This document shows, in pieces, positions 24,405 to 34,556 of a stretch of 64,000 bases of DNA (positions are counted from its first letter, which is position 1; each line of letters opens with the position of its first letter). The notes beneath the pieces are model-generated. The model did no database searches. It saw nothing but the letters and a program-made list of their open reading frames with translations, and was not told the DNA's origin. Where the stretch lies: positions 124,001 to 188,000 of the forward strand of contig CAKSZL010000002.1 of NCBI GenBank assembly GCA_934525625.1, written 5' to 3'. The DNA is from an uncultured Burkholderiaceae bacterium. GTDB lineage: Bacteria > Pseudomonadota > Gammaproteobacteria > Burkholderiales > Burkholderiaceae_B. The position numbers and the translations under genes are program-made.

Positions 24405-25820
24405 ATGGAGACGACACCGGAGACCGCGGGCCGGCAAGCCTTGCCTGACGAGTTCGTGGCCGATATGCAGGCCCGGTTTGGCGACCGGTTTTCCCTGTCG
24501 CAAGCCGTGCGCGAGCATCACGGCACCGACGAGTCGCCGTACCCGCCCATGCCGCCCGACGCCGTGGTGCAGGTCGCCGACGTCGAAGAGGTGCAGTTCG
24601 TGGCGACGCAATGCCAGGGCCATGGCGTGCCTTTGATTCCGTATGGCGCGGGTTCTTCGCTGGAAGGCCATATTCTGGCGGTGCGTGGCGGGGTCAGCCT
24701 GGATCTGGCCGCCATGAACCAGATATTGGAAGTCAATACGGCGGACATGACGGCGACGGTGCAGCCGGGCGTCACGCGCAAGCAGCTCAACGAGTATTTG
24801 CGCGACACGGGCCTGTTCTTTCCCATAGATCCGGGCGCGGACGCCTCGCTGGGCGGCATGTGCGCCACGCGCGCCTCGGGCACCAATGCGGTGCGCTATG
24901 GCACCATGCGCGACAACGTGCGTGCGCTGAAAGTGGTGGCGGCCGACGGCAGCCTGGTCAAGACGGGCACGCATGCGCGCAAGTCGTCAGCGGGCTACGA
25001 CCTCACGGGCCTGTTCATCGGCAGCGAAGGCACGCTGGGCATCATCGTCGAAGCTACGGTAAAGCTGTATCCGCAGCCCGAGGCCGTCAGCGCGGCCATC
25101 TGCAACTTCCCCGATCTGGAATCGGCCGTTCAAAGCGTCATAGAAATCATGCAGTTGGGCCTGCCGGTGGGCCGTGTGGAGTTCATGGACACCTGGGCGG
25201 TGCGCGCCACCAACGCCTACAGCAAGCTCGATCTGGTCGAGTCGCCGCTGCTGCTGTTCGAATTCCACGGCAGCGCGTCGGGCGTGGACGAACAGGCCGA
25301 GGCCGTGCGGGCGATCACCGATTCCAACGGCGGCATGGACTTCCAATGGGCGCGCCAGCCCGAAGACCGTTCGCGTTTATGGACGGCGCGGCACAATGCG
25401 TATTTCGCCGGCATCCAGTTGCGCCCGGGCTGCCGGGCCAGCACCACCGACGTCTGCGTGCCGATTTCGCGTCTGGCCGAATGCGTGACGCAGACGGCGG
25501 CCGACCTGGACGCCGCCAGCTTTCCGTACACCATTCTGGGCCACGTGGGCGACGGCAATTTCCACGTCATGATGCTGCTCGACCCGAATAGCCAGGCCGA
25601 GTGGGAAGAATCCGAACAGCTCAACCAGCGCCTGGTCGAGCGGACGCTCTCCATGCGCGGCACCTGCACCGGCGAGCACGGCATAGGCCTGCACAAGATG
25701 CGTTTCATGCTGGCCGAGCACGGCCCCGAAAGCCTGGCCTTGATGCACGCCATCAAGCGCACGCTGGACCCGCGCGGCATCCTGAATCCGGGCAAAATGC
25801 TGCCGCCGCTGGCTTCCTGA
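24405..25820 (+). CDS. FAD-linked oxidase, D-lactate dehydrogenase / GlcD type
   Basis: A flavoprotein oxidising a 2-hydroxy acid. 471 residues. The N-terminal PCMH-type FAD domain has P-Y-G-A-G-S-S-L-E-G-H, and G-A-D-A-S-L-G-G-M-C-A-T-R-A-S-G-T-N-A-V-R-Y-G in the typical flavin-binding positions. The C-terminal FAD-oxidase domain ends with H-V-G-D-G-N-F-H and G-T-C-T-G-E-H-G-I-G. The closest character is bacterial D-lactate dehydrogenase (cytochrome) or glycolate oxidase GlcD; no glcE/glcF follow, which favours a stand-alone D-lactate dehydrogenase. It begins 27 nt after aroG with a strong AAGGAGA, and mnmA follows after 24 nt. Confidence 0.88.
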   Translation: METTPETAGRQALPDEFVADMQARFGDRFSLSQAVREHHGTDESPYPPMPPDAVVQVADVEEVQFVATQCQGHGVPLIPYGAGSSLEGHILAVRGGVSLDLAAMNQILEVNTADMTATVQPGVTRKQLNEYLRDTGLFFPIDPGADASLGGMCATRASGTNAVRYGTMRDNVRALKVVAADGSLVKTGTHARKSSAGYDLTGLFIGSEGTLGIIVEATVKLYPQPEAVSAAICNFPDLESAVQSVIEIMQLGLPVGRVEFMDTWAVRATNAYSKLDLVESPLLLFEFHGSASGVDEQAEAVRAITDSNGGMDFQWARQPEDRSRLWTARHNAYFAGIQLRPGCRASTTDVCVPISRLAECVTQTAADLDAASFPYTILGHVGDGNFHVMMLLDPNSQAEWEESEQLNQRLVERTLSMRGTCTGEHGIGLHKMRFMLAEHGPESLALMHAIKRTLDPRGILNPGKMLPPLAS

Positions 25821-25844
25821 GCGGCACACGAGGTATAAGAGTTT

Positions 25845-26954
25845 ATGCAGGCGAATTCCAAGGGCCGCATCGTGGTGGGGATGTCGGGCGGAGTGGACTC
25901 CTCGGTCTCGGCGTGGCTGCTCAAGCAGCAGGGCTACGAAGTCATCGGCCTGTTCATGAAGAACTGGGAAGACGACGACGATTCCGAGTATTGCTCCAGC
26001 CGCCAAGATTGGCTGGACGCGGCCAGCGTGGCCGACTTGGTGGGCGTGGAAATCGAGGCGGTCAACTTCGCCGCCGAATACAAAGAGCGCGTGTTCGCCG
26101 AATTCTTGCGCGAATACCAGGCCGGGCGCACGCCCAATCCCGACGTGCTGTGCAATGCTGAGATCAAGTTCAAGGCTTTCCTGGATCACGCCATGTCGCT
26201 GGGTGCCGAACGCATCGCCACCGGCCACTATGCGCGCGTGCGCGCCGTGGAGCAGGGTGGCGCAACCCGCTACCAGTTGCTCAAGGGCCTGGACGCCGGC
26301 AAAGACCAAAGCTACTTTTTGCATAGGCTGAACCAGGCGCAATTGTCGCGCACGCTGTTTCCGCTGGGCGAGCTGCCCAAGACGGAAGTGCGCCGCATCG
26401 CGCACGAACTGGGCCTGCCCAATGCCGCCAAGAAGGACTCCACCGGCATCTGCTTCATTGGCGAGCGTCCGTTCCGCGAATTCCTGAACCGCTATCTGCC
26501 TTCGCAACCCGGCCCCATCAAGACGCCGGAGGGCAAGGTGCTGGGCAAGCATCATGGCCTGGCTTTCTACACGCTGGGCCAGCGCAAGGGCCTGGGCATA
26601 GGCGGCGTCAAGGGCAGCCAGCGCGAAGACGGCACCGCCGACGCCTGGTACGTGGCGCGCAAAAGCCTGGACGACAACACGCTATACGTGGTGCAAGGCC
26701 ACGACCATCCCTGGCTGCTGCAGCCGCGCTTGCGGGCGCAGGATGCCAGTTGGGTGGCGGGCAATGCGCCGGTCCCCGGGCGCTATGGCGCCAAGACGCG
26801 CTACCGCCAGCGCGACGCGGCCTGCGAATTGCTGGTCGGCGGCGAAGGCGCGTTCGAGCTGGCTTTCGACGACGCGCAATGGGCCGTCACGCCGGGCCAA
26901 TCGGCCGTGCTGTACGACGGCGACGTCTGCCTGGGCGGCGGCATCATCGCGTAG
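25845..26954 (+). CDS. mnmA: tRNA-specific 2-thiouridylase MnmA
   Basis: Inserts sulfur at C2 of wobble U34 in tRNA Lys, Glu and Gln. 369 residues. The PP-loop G-M-S-G-G-V-D-S-S, catalytic Cys pair in N-P-D-V-L-C-N (about residue 105) and S-T-G-I-C-F-I-G (about 205), and F-M-K-N-W-E-D-D near the N-terminus are all present. A central domain and a C-terminal beta barrel (from about 290) complete the family architecture. Sulfur would come through the Tus relay; a TusA-like gene is at 55.1 kb. Confidence 0.97.
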   Translation: MQANSKGRIVVGMSGGVDSSVSAWLLKQQGYEVIGLFMKNWEDDDDSEYCSSRQDWLDAASVADLVGVEIEAVNFAAEYKERVFAEFLREYQAGRTPNPDVLCNAEIKFKAFLDHAMSLGAERIATGHYARVRAVEQGGATRYQLLKGLDAGKDQSYFLHRLNQAQLSRTLFPLGELPKTEVRRIAHELGLPNAAKKDSTGICFIGERPFREFLNRYLPSQPGPIKTPEGKVLGKHHGLAFYTLGQRKGLGIGGVKGSQREDGTADAWYVARKSLDDNTLYVVQGHDHPWLLQPRLRAQDASWVAGNAPVPGRYGAKTRYRQRDAACELLVGGEGAFELAFDDAQWAVTPGQSAVLYDGDVCLGGGIIA

Positions 26955-27014
26955 GCCGCTGGGTAACGCGAAGCCCAGCGTTTCAACGCCGCATAATTCA
27001 TGAGGATGCCGGCC

Positions 27015-27464
27015 TTACGCCGCGATGTCGTGCTTGCCCGGCGGGGTGTTGCTGGGGTCCTGGTCGTCGTCGCCTTCGATTATTAGCGGCGGCAAGGGCG
27101 GCAGGCCCAGGGCCAGGCGCACGCGCTGGCAGTCGGGGTTGGGCGTGCCATCGGCTTCCCAGGTGGGAAAATCGCGGCACGGAGACGGCCGAAGCTCGTA
27201 GATTGCGCAATGAATGCCGGGCTGGCCCAGCTCGCCGCGCAAGGCGATGCAGCGCTGGCCGCCGTGCTCGGTTCCCTTCATACAGGCGCGTAGCGGCCCG
27301 ACCTGGGTAACCAGTTCGGGCGGTACGGTGCCGCCCGCCGCGTCGGCGACTTCACCGCAGTAAAAAGAAACCCGGAAATGCGCGCAGCAAGCGCCGCAGC
27401 TCAGGCAGGGGCTGTCGAGCAGGCCTTCGTTGGCGGCCGGCCGGGGGCGGGGGATGGGTGGCAT
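27015..27464 (-). CDS. YkgJ-type zinc/iron-chelating domain protein
   Basis: A 149-residue Cys-rich cytoplasmic protein of the YkgJ/UPF0153 family. Metal ligands: C-L-S-C-G-A-C-C near residue 20, R-C-I-A-L in the middle, and C-A-I-Y-x-x-R-P-x-x-C-R-D-F toward the C-terminus, the classic pattern. The function is unknown. The C-terminal tail (D-D-D-Q-D-P-S-N-T-P-P-G) is hydrophilic. It lies downstream of the GST gene on the same strand and is convergent with mnmA. Confidence 0.88.
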   Translation of the reverse strand: MPPIPRPRPAANEGLLDSPCLSCGACCAHFRVSFYCGEVADAAGGTVPPELVTQVGPLRACMKGTEHGGQRCIALRGELGQPGIHCAIYELRPSPCRDFPTWEADGTPNPDCQRVRLALGLPPLPPLIIEGDDDQDPSNTPPGKHDIAA

Positions 27465-27550
27465 GGTGGCAGGAGAAGGGCTGGAAAGTGTGGGGGGTTC
27501 CGGGGATGTCTGCCTGGCCGTATGCCTTGTGCGGGTTTTGCCCGTTTGCG

Positions 27551-29715
<2,165 letters not shown>

Positions 29716-29724
29716 TGCAAAACG

Positions 29725-29801
29725 TGCTGCCAAAGAGCGTATCTTTGGCAGCAAGCTGTCAGCCCCAAAAGCAAAACGCCACCGGCATGGGTGGCGTTTT
29801 T
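29725..29801 (+). terminator. Hairpin plus rho-independent terminator after purB
   Basis: First a 10-bp perfect stem CTGCCAAAGA/TCTTTGGCAG (29725-29749) with a GCGTA loop and no T-tract, then AAAACGCCACC/GGTGGCGTTTT (29773-29800) followed by T and GC. The second is the terminator and, being symmetrical with A and T runs, could also act on the minus strand for tRNA-Lys transcripts. Confidence 0.85.
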
Positions 29802-29820
29802 GCTTGGTGCTGCGAGTTTT

Positions 29821-29896
29821 TGGTGGGGCCTGAGGGACTCGAACCCTCGACCAAAAGATTAAGAGTCTTCTGCTCTACCAACTGAGCTAAAGCCCC
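29821..29896 (-). tRNA. tRNA-Lys (anticodon CTT)
   Basis: A 76-nt cloverleaf on the minus strand with encoded CCA. Acceptor GGGGCTT pairs with AGGCCCC (one G-T). The D arm has AGCTCAGTTGGTAGAGC, the anticodon stem-loop AAGACTCTTAATCTT places CTT at 34-36, and the T arm is GAGGGTTCGAACCCTC. It decodes AAG. It is convergent with purB. Confidence 0.95.
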
Positions 29897-29942
29897 GCCA
29901 GAATTCTAGCATTCTTTTGCGATCGATTTAGGCCGCCAGCGC

Positions 29943-30106
29943 TTTTTTTACCGCCGGGCCGCTCCCAAGGTAAAAAGCGCCCCCTTGGGGGATGAGCCCG
30001 GACATGGAACAGTCCCTGCGGACTGTTGCGTGCCTGGCGAATCCGAGCGGCATGCAGGCCGCGAGGTGGACTGCAAGCCGAAGGCGCGGCGTGGGGGCAT
30101 TTTTTA
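29943..30106. repeat. Family A composite repeat
   Basis: Nearly identical to the composite unit at 5393-5542: T-tract, ACCGCCGGGCCGCTCCCAAG, GTAAAAAGCGCCCCCTTGGG, then the inserted segment beginning ATGAGCCCGGACATGGAACA and ending GCGAGGTGGACT, then GCAAGCCGAAGGCGCGGCGT, GGGGGCA and a T-tract. Relative to the other copy it has a few extra bases (GACTGTTGCG versus GTGTTGCA). Small open frames read through it are artefacts of the repeat. The rest of the gap, 30107-30386, has no gene I can support. Confidence 0.87.
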
Positions 30107-30386
30107 TCGCCAAGCGCAACTATCGTGGCCAGAAAGGCGGCGTCGCCTATGGCCGTCAGCCAATAGGCGAGTTTCGCGGCACGGAGGAGACATGTGCGCC
30201 ATGGCCCTTTGATTGCGCCCAAAACGTATCCGAATTCACCCCGCTGGTGTATAGCTGTGACTGCGCCTGTTCTGGCTCTCTGTGGGGTACGCAACGCTTT
30301 GTTGCAGACCGATGCAAAACCCGGCTTGCCTGCTTGAGGAATGGCGATATGCTTGGCTCGTCCAAGAAGCAAGAGGAATCCGGACG

Positions 30387-30977
30387 ATGAAAAGGCGTGC
30401 AGTATTGATCGCGATGATGCTGGCTGGAAGCGCGCTGGCTTTTGGCGTGCAGGCCGAGCCGCGCGAAGGCAGGGGGCGCGGGCGCGAGGGCCGCGATGAA
30501 GGCGGGGGCCGGGGGCATGCCCACGGGCGCCATGGCCACAGGCACGATGACGGGCCTCGCTGGGGAAACCGGGAATACAGAAGCTGGTCCACCCGGCGTG
30601 GCCGCCGCGACGATGATCATGACGATCGCGGCCGGTATTACGGGTATTTCGACGGCCGCCGAGACGGCCGTGGCCGAGTGCACGGCGATGCCTATGCCGA
30701 TCTCGTCTATGCGGGTATCACGGCGGCCTTGGCGCGGCAATACGCGCGCGACCTAGGCCTGGGCGGATTCTCTTCCTTGCCGCCGGGAGTCCGCAAGAAA
30801 CTGGCCCGGGGCAGGCGCTTGCCGCCCGGCTTGGCCAAGAGGATGGTGCCGGGGCATATGGCTCGCCGCTTGCCGCGCTATCCGGGCCACCAATGGCGCA
30901 TCAGCGGCACCGACTTGGTGCTGGTTTCCATTGCCAGCGCAGTCGTGGCGGACGTGCTGTACGACGTCTTTGACTAG
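30387..30977 (+). CDS. CigR/RcnB-like secreted protein
   Basis: A 196-residue secreted protein. Signal peptide residues 1-23 (V-Q-A-E), then about 70 residues extremely rich in Arg, Gly, His and Asp, and a C-terminal domain with L-P-P-G-V-R-K-K-L-A-R-G, L-P-P-G-L-A-K-R-M-V-P, W-R-I-S-G-T-D-L-V-L-V and D-V-L-Y-D-V-F. That repeated L-P-P-G pattern and ending match the CigR / RcnB-like group; CigR is an anti-virulence factor in Salmonella, while most relatives are of unknown role. The His/Asp-rich part may bind metal. The start is the ATG at 30387 after AAGAGGA. Confidence 0.75.
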   Translation: MKRRAVLIAMMLAGSALAFGVQAEPREGRGRGREGRDEGGGRGHAHGRHGHRHDDGPRWGNREYRSWSTRRGRRDDDHDDRGRYYGYFDGRRDGRGRVHGDAYADLVYAGITAALARQYARDLGLGGFSSLPPGVRKKLARGRRLPPGLAKRMVPGHMARRLPRYPGHQWRISGTDLVLVSIASAVVADVLYDVFD

Positions 30978-31050
30978 GGGCGGCCGACATTGAAAGAAGC
31001 CTCGCGCAGCACGGGAACCGGCCTACGCGCCGGGCGCACAAGCCAAGGCC

Positions 31051-31614
31051 TTATCTGGGCTTGACGGTTTCGTCCACGGTAGCCGCGCGGGTGCGCTTTT
31101 TGACGCTGTTGCCGTCGTAGGTATAGACGTCCACCTTGCCGCCGTCTTGCGGGTTGGGGGTCGCCAGTATCAGTTGCGCGCCCTTGGCCGTTACCTTGAT
31201 GCGTTTGGAGCACGAGCCCAGCGCCGGTGAGACGCGGTAGCCGTTGCGCTTCAGGACGACCCAGTGGTAGCGGACGGCGCATTGCGCATTGCCGTCGCTG
31301 ACGGCCACCAGGGCCGCGTGGGCGTCGTTGATCTCGTAGGCGTAGGTGATGTCGAGCAAGCCCTGCAAAGCGGGCTGCACCGGCGTCTGGTTCAGGTAAA
31401 GCCTGGATTCGTATATGTATTCGCTGGTTTCCACCGACAAGGTGCCGTAGGGAGACTCGAAAACCAGTGAAGACGGCGGTGCGGGCCAATTGGCCCGGGC
31501 GGGCGAGACGGCGGCGGCCGCCAGCAGGAGCGCGCCTGGCAGGGTTCGTAGCAGGTGCGAGGCAAGGCGCGGCGATAGGCGAAGCGTAAGAGCGCTGAAA
31601 GCTACGGAAAGCAC
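31051..31614 (-). CDS. Secreted protein of unknown function, start uncertain
   Basis: I do not recognise a family. The frame encodes a hydrophobic signal-like stretch (P-G-A-L-L-L-A-A-A-A-V-S-P-A-R-A) followed by a mature domain of about 145 residues (L-V-F-E-S-P-Y-G-T-L-S-V, I-T-Y-A-Y-E-I-N-D-A-H, C-A-V-R-Y-H-W-V-V-L, C-S-K-R-I-K-V) with two Cys that could form a disulfide. There is no clear Shine-Dalgarno; I give the GTG at 31614, the nearest start to the signal peptide, but an ATG at 31785 in the same frame is possible. It is divergent from the pilL-like gene. Confidence 0.6.
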   Translation of the reverse strand: MLSVAFSALTLRLSPRLASHLLRTLPGALLLAAAAVSPARANWPAPPSSLVFESPYGTLSVETSEYIYESRLYLNQTPVQPALQGLLDITYAYEINDAHAALVAVSDGNAQCAVRYHWVVLKRNGYRVSPALGSCSKRIKVTAKGAQLILATPNPQDGGKVDVYTYDGNSVKKRTRAATVDETVKPR

Positions 31615-31907
31615 GGATTCGGCGAAGAGGAAGGTAAGGCTGGCGGGTTTTTGTTGTTCAAGCCGGGCATGGCGCCGGATCTCGACGAACCGGACAAGGT
31701 TATCACGTTTTAAGGGGGAATCGAGCGTCTCCGGCAGTGCGCGGGCTGTGGGCCTAGTGGTATGAAAACAAACAGAAAACGCCATCGTGGCCGATAGGAT
31801 ATTTTGGTCCGTCCGTATTCTCCGGGCTGGTTGCCGCGCCGGCCCGCTGCCAAGATGCCTGCTCCCGGCCTGTGCCGGGCATGTGCAATCTTGGCAGGAG
31901 ACAGGGC

Positions 31908-32663
31908 ATGAGGGTAAAGCCAGGCGCAGCCTTGGGCGTGGCGGCATTATCGTTGCTGGGCGGATGCGCGCCGTGGACGGGGCCGTCGGCCGTCCCGGCG
32001 GCGCAGCGGTCCGCGCCGGCCGCCGCTTCGGCGTATTTCGATTTTTCGTGGGAGTTGTCGGGCGACCGCCAGGCAGCGCCTCTGCAGGTATTCGACGACG
32101 GTCATCGCATGTGGCTGCAGTTTTCGCCCAGCCAGGGCGAGCCCGGATTATGGCGCCCGGCGCCCGAGGGCGACTTGCGGGCGGTCGGCTACAGCCGGCA
32201 GGGCCCGTATCTGGTGCTGGATCAGGTATGGCCGGCCCTGGTCGTGCAGGCGCAAGGCCGGCAGGCCGCGGTACGGCGGGCGGCGATGCAGGCGGAACCG
32301 CCCGAGCCGGCTCCAGAGACCCTGCCGAGTCCGACCCAAACCTCGCCGGCGGATGAGCAAGCGCCCGGCGCTTCTTACTCCGTCGATCGCGCGGACGGCC
32401 ATATGCGGCGCACGGTGGCGCGCTGGGCGCAGCAGGCGGGCTGGGTTTTCCAGGCCGAGCACTGGAGCGTGGACGTGGACATCCCCGTCGTCGGCGATGC
32501 GGTCTTCGACATGCCTTTCGAGCAGGCAGTGCAATCGCTGCTGGCGGCGACCGAGCTTTCCGACCGGCCGCTGCAGCCTTGTTTCTACTCCAACAAAGTC
32601 GTGCGCGTCGTGGCGTTTGCGCAGGCCTGCGACCGCACCGCGCCGCCGGGAGAACGGGCATGA
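31908..32663 (+). CDS. pilL: PilL-like lipoprotein of a type IVb pilus system (TcpQ domain)
   Basis: A 251-residue lipoprotein: signal peptide with lipobox L-G-G-C, then a domain F-D-F-S-W-E-L-S-G-D...L-Q-V-F-D-D-G-H-R-M-W-L-Q-F similar to VirB9/TrbG-type N-domains, a Pro/Glu-rich linker, and a C-terminal TcpQ-like domain (W-S-V-D-V-D-I-P-V-V-G, F-E-Q-A-V-Q-S-L-L-A). TcpQ/PilL proteins help place the secretin. The start is the ATG at 31908 with AGGAGA before it. Its TGA overlaps the next gene's ATG (ATGA), so it is coupled to pilN. Confidence 0.78.
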   Translation: MRVKPGAALGVAALSLLGGCAPWTGPSAVPAAQRSAPAAASAYFDFSWELSGDRQAAPLQVFDDGHRMWLQFSPSQGEPGLWRPAPEGDLRAVGYSRQGPYLVLDQVWPALVVQAQGRQAAVRRAAMQAEPPEPAPETLPSPTQTSPADEQAPGASYSVDRADGHMRRTVARWAQQAGWVFQAEHWSVDVDIPVVGDAVFDMPFEQAVQSLLAATELSDRPLQPCFYSNKVVRVVAFAQACDRTAPPGERA

Positions 32664-34378
32664 ACAAGCGTCGCATCGGCGCGGACGCCGTTTTCGTCGC
32701 CGGGCCGTCCCGAGGCGCAAGGCGTCCTCTTGGGAAGCGGCAGGCTGGCGCTAGCCTGCGCGGCACGGAGGCGTTTTCCGCCCGCCGGCTCGTGCGGCTG
32801 CTGTGCATAGGCATGCCTTTGTGGCTGGGCGGCTGCGCCCTGGCCGATCTGAAGCAGCATATCGGCCTCACGACCTCGCAGGCCAGGCAAGAAATCGAGC
32901 GCCGCCAGCAGGGCTTTCGCGCGGCGATAAGCGATGAACAGGTGCGGCGCGACAGCCGCCATGTGGATCGCCCCTGGCTGGCGGGCAAGGCCCAGCCGCT
33001 GGCCAGGGAAGTCGTGCTGCCGTCCGCTTTGCGGGCTGACGTTCAGACTACCTTGATTTTTGCCGAACCGGCGGCCGACCTGGCGCAGATCGGCCAGCGC
33101 ATCACCATGGCCACCGGCATTCCGGTGCAGGTAAACCCAGACGCGCTGTGGCCGGCGGCCTGGTTCGGCCCCCGGCTGGCGGCCCAGTATGGGCAGGCGG
33201 CGGGGCGGGCGCAACGAGAGGACGACGCGCACGGCCTGATGCTGCGCGCCGGCCCCGCGCCGCTGGCCGAGTTGCTGGATCATCTTGCCGCGCGCCTGAG
33301 CGTGGCCTGGCGCTACGAGAACGAGCGCATCGAGTTCTATCGCCTGGAAACCCGCGTGTTCGAAGTGCCCGCCATGATGCTGGAAGCGCAGGCGCAAGCG
33401 GCCATGGGCAGCGGCGACGGCCAGGACGGCGGCGGCTTCAGCAGCGCTTCGCGCACCACGCTGAATACCGGCGAAGTTTCCCTCATCGAGAGCCTGCGTC
33501 AGCGTGTGCAGGCATTTTTGTCGCAGGCGGGCGAGGTGGTGGCGGTGCAGGGGGCCAGCGCCAGCCTGGTCGTCACCGACACGCCCGAGGTGCTGCGCCG
33601 CGTGGCGCAATACCTGGAGCGCGAAAACCGCGTATTGACGCGGCGCGTGCGCATTCTTTTCGAGGAGCTGACGCTGGCGCTGGACGAGCAGGCCGAACTG
33701 GGCATCGATTGGCAGGGCGTGTTCACCCATGCGCGCGGCGCGGCGGCCTTGGGCTCGGGGGCGGCGGTGGAGCACGCCACGGCCATGGCGTCGGCTTTGG
33801 TGGGGCGCGGGCCGTTCCAGGGCTCGGAACTGCTGCTTCAGGCCCTGGGCCGCTCCGGACAGGTGCTGCGCCGGCACGTGGTGCCGGTGCTCACGCTGAA
33901 CCGGCGTCCGGTCACGCATGCGGTGCGCACGACGTTTTCATACATAGACGAGGTGCAGACCACGGCCATGCGCGACGACACCGCCATGGCGCTGCCCGCC
34001 GTGTCGGTCAGCCAGAAGACGCAGACAGTGGGCACGCTGATCACGCTGGTGCCCGACGTCAGGGAGGACGGCCGCATCATGCTTTCCATTGCCTACGACA
34101 GCACGACGGCGCAGCCGCTCAAGGCCATACGTTTCGGCGACCAAGCGCATCCGCTGCAATTGCAGCAGTTGACGGTGGAGGGCAATGGCACGGTGCAGCA
34201 ACTGGCCTTGCAGCCGGGCCAGCCCTTGGTGATAGCGGGTTTCGACAAGGTGCAGGCCAGCACGGATGAGCGGCGCTTGAATCCAGGCGTGCCGCTGGCG
34301 TTTGGCGGAGCGGACAAGGCGTCGCAGCAACAGTTGACGACGCTGATGATCGTGACCGCGCAAGTCGAAGAAGATTGA
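32660..34378 (+). CDS. pilN: PilN-type secretin lipoprotein (type IVb pilus outer-membrane channel)
   Basis: Outer-membrane secretin through which the thin pilus passes. From the coupled ATG at 32660 it has 572 residues. The lipobox L-G-G-C is at about residue 55, unusually far from this start; the intervening stretch looks encoded by a family A-like repeat (see 32687-32780). A GTG at 32791 would give a normal 15-residue lipoprotein signal peptide. The N-domains lead to a secretin core with Q-T-V-G-T-L-I-T-L-V-P-D-V and Q-L-A-L-Q-P-G-Q-P-L-V-I-A-G-F near the C-terminus. It has the R64 PilN/BfpB character. Other pil genes are 11 kb away on the opposite strand. Confidence 0.88.
   Translation: MNKRRIGADAVFVAGPSRGARRPLGKRQAGASLRGTEAFSARRLVRLLCIGMPLWLGGCALADLKQHIGLTTSQARQEIERRQQGFRAAISDEQVRRDSRHVDRPWLAGKAQPLAREVVLPSALRADVQTTLIFAEPAADLAQIGQRITMATGIPVQVNPDALWPAAWFGPRLAAQYGQAAGRAQREDDAHGLMLRAGPAPLAELLDHLAARLSVAWRYENERIEFYRLETRVFEVPAMMLEAQAQAAMGSGDGQDGGGFSSASRTTLNTGEVSLIESLRQRVQAFLSQAGEVVAVQGASASLVVTDTPEVLRRVAQYLERENRVLTRRVRILFEELTLALDEQAELGIDWQGVFTHARGAAALGSGAAVEHATAMASALVGRGPFQGSELLLQALGRSGQVLRRHVVPVLTLNRRPVTHAVRTTFSYIDEVQTTAMRDDTAMALPAVSVSQKTQTVGTLITLVPDVREDGRIMLSIAYDSTTAQPLKAIRFGDQAHPLQLQQLTVEGNGTVQQLALQPGQPLVIAGFDKVQASTDERRLNPGVPLAFGGADKASQQQLTTLMIVTAQVEED
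32687..32780. repeat. Possible family A-like repeat inside the pilN 5' coding region
   Basis: The stretch TTTTCGTCGCCGGGCCGTCC, CGAGGCGCAAGGCGTCCTCT, TGGGAAGCGGCAGGCTGGCG and onward to GGCGTTTTCC follows the layout of family A (T-tract, GCCGGGCCG-CCC-AGGC-AA-GC, hairpin, T-tract). It encodes the odd hydrophilic N-terminus between the coupled ATG and the signal peptide of PilN. The similarity is partial, so the assignment is tentative. Confidence 0.4.
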
Positions 34379-34453
34379 GCGGGTTCCCGCGATGCGCTTT
34401 TGGCTTGCCGCAGTTCGACACGGGGTAAGAAGCCGAGGCGGATCATGAAAAAC

Positions 34454-34491
34454 GCCCCAAAGGTTGGGTCGATGTCCAACTTTTGGGGGGC
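34454..34491 (-). terminator. Terminator between pilN and puuD (stronger on the minus strand)
   Basis: GCCCCAAAGGTTGG (34454-34467) pairs with CCAACTTTTGGGGGGC (34476-34491). Read on the minus strand it is followed by GTTTTTC, the proper end for puuD; on the plus strand only TTTC follows, a weaker end for pilN. Confidence 0.75.
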
Positions 34492-34556
34492 TTTCATTCA
34501 AGGCCGTCAAATCAAAGCCGCGGCGGCCGGCGTATTGGCCGGCCCGCCGTATGCGA

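Noticed and set aside
23322..24974. A 550-codon minus-strand frame opposite aroG and the oxidase gene
   Set aside because: Shadow of two well-supported genes; it crosses their boundary and has no recognisable domain.
29992..30390. A 132-codon frame through the family A repeat
   Set aside because: It is made of repeat sequence also present at 5.4 kb, where the reading differs; no start signal or domain supports it.
31051..32988. A 645-codon minus-strand frame opposite pilL and pilN
   Set aside because: Only its last part (31051 to about 31614) has a signal peptide and protein-like composition. The upstream portion is the shadow of pilL and pilN and is rich in Arg/Pro/Ser.
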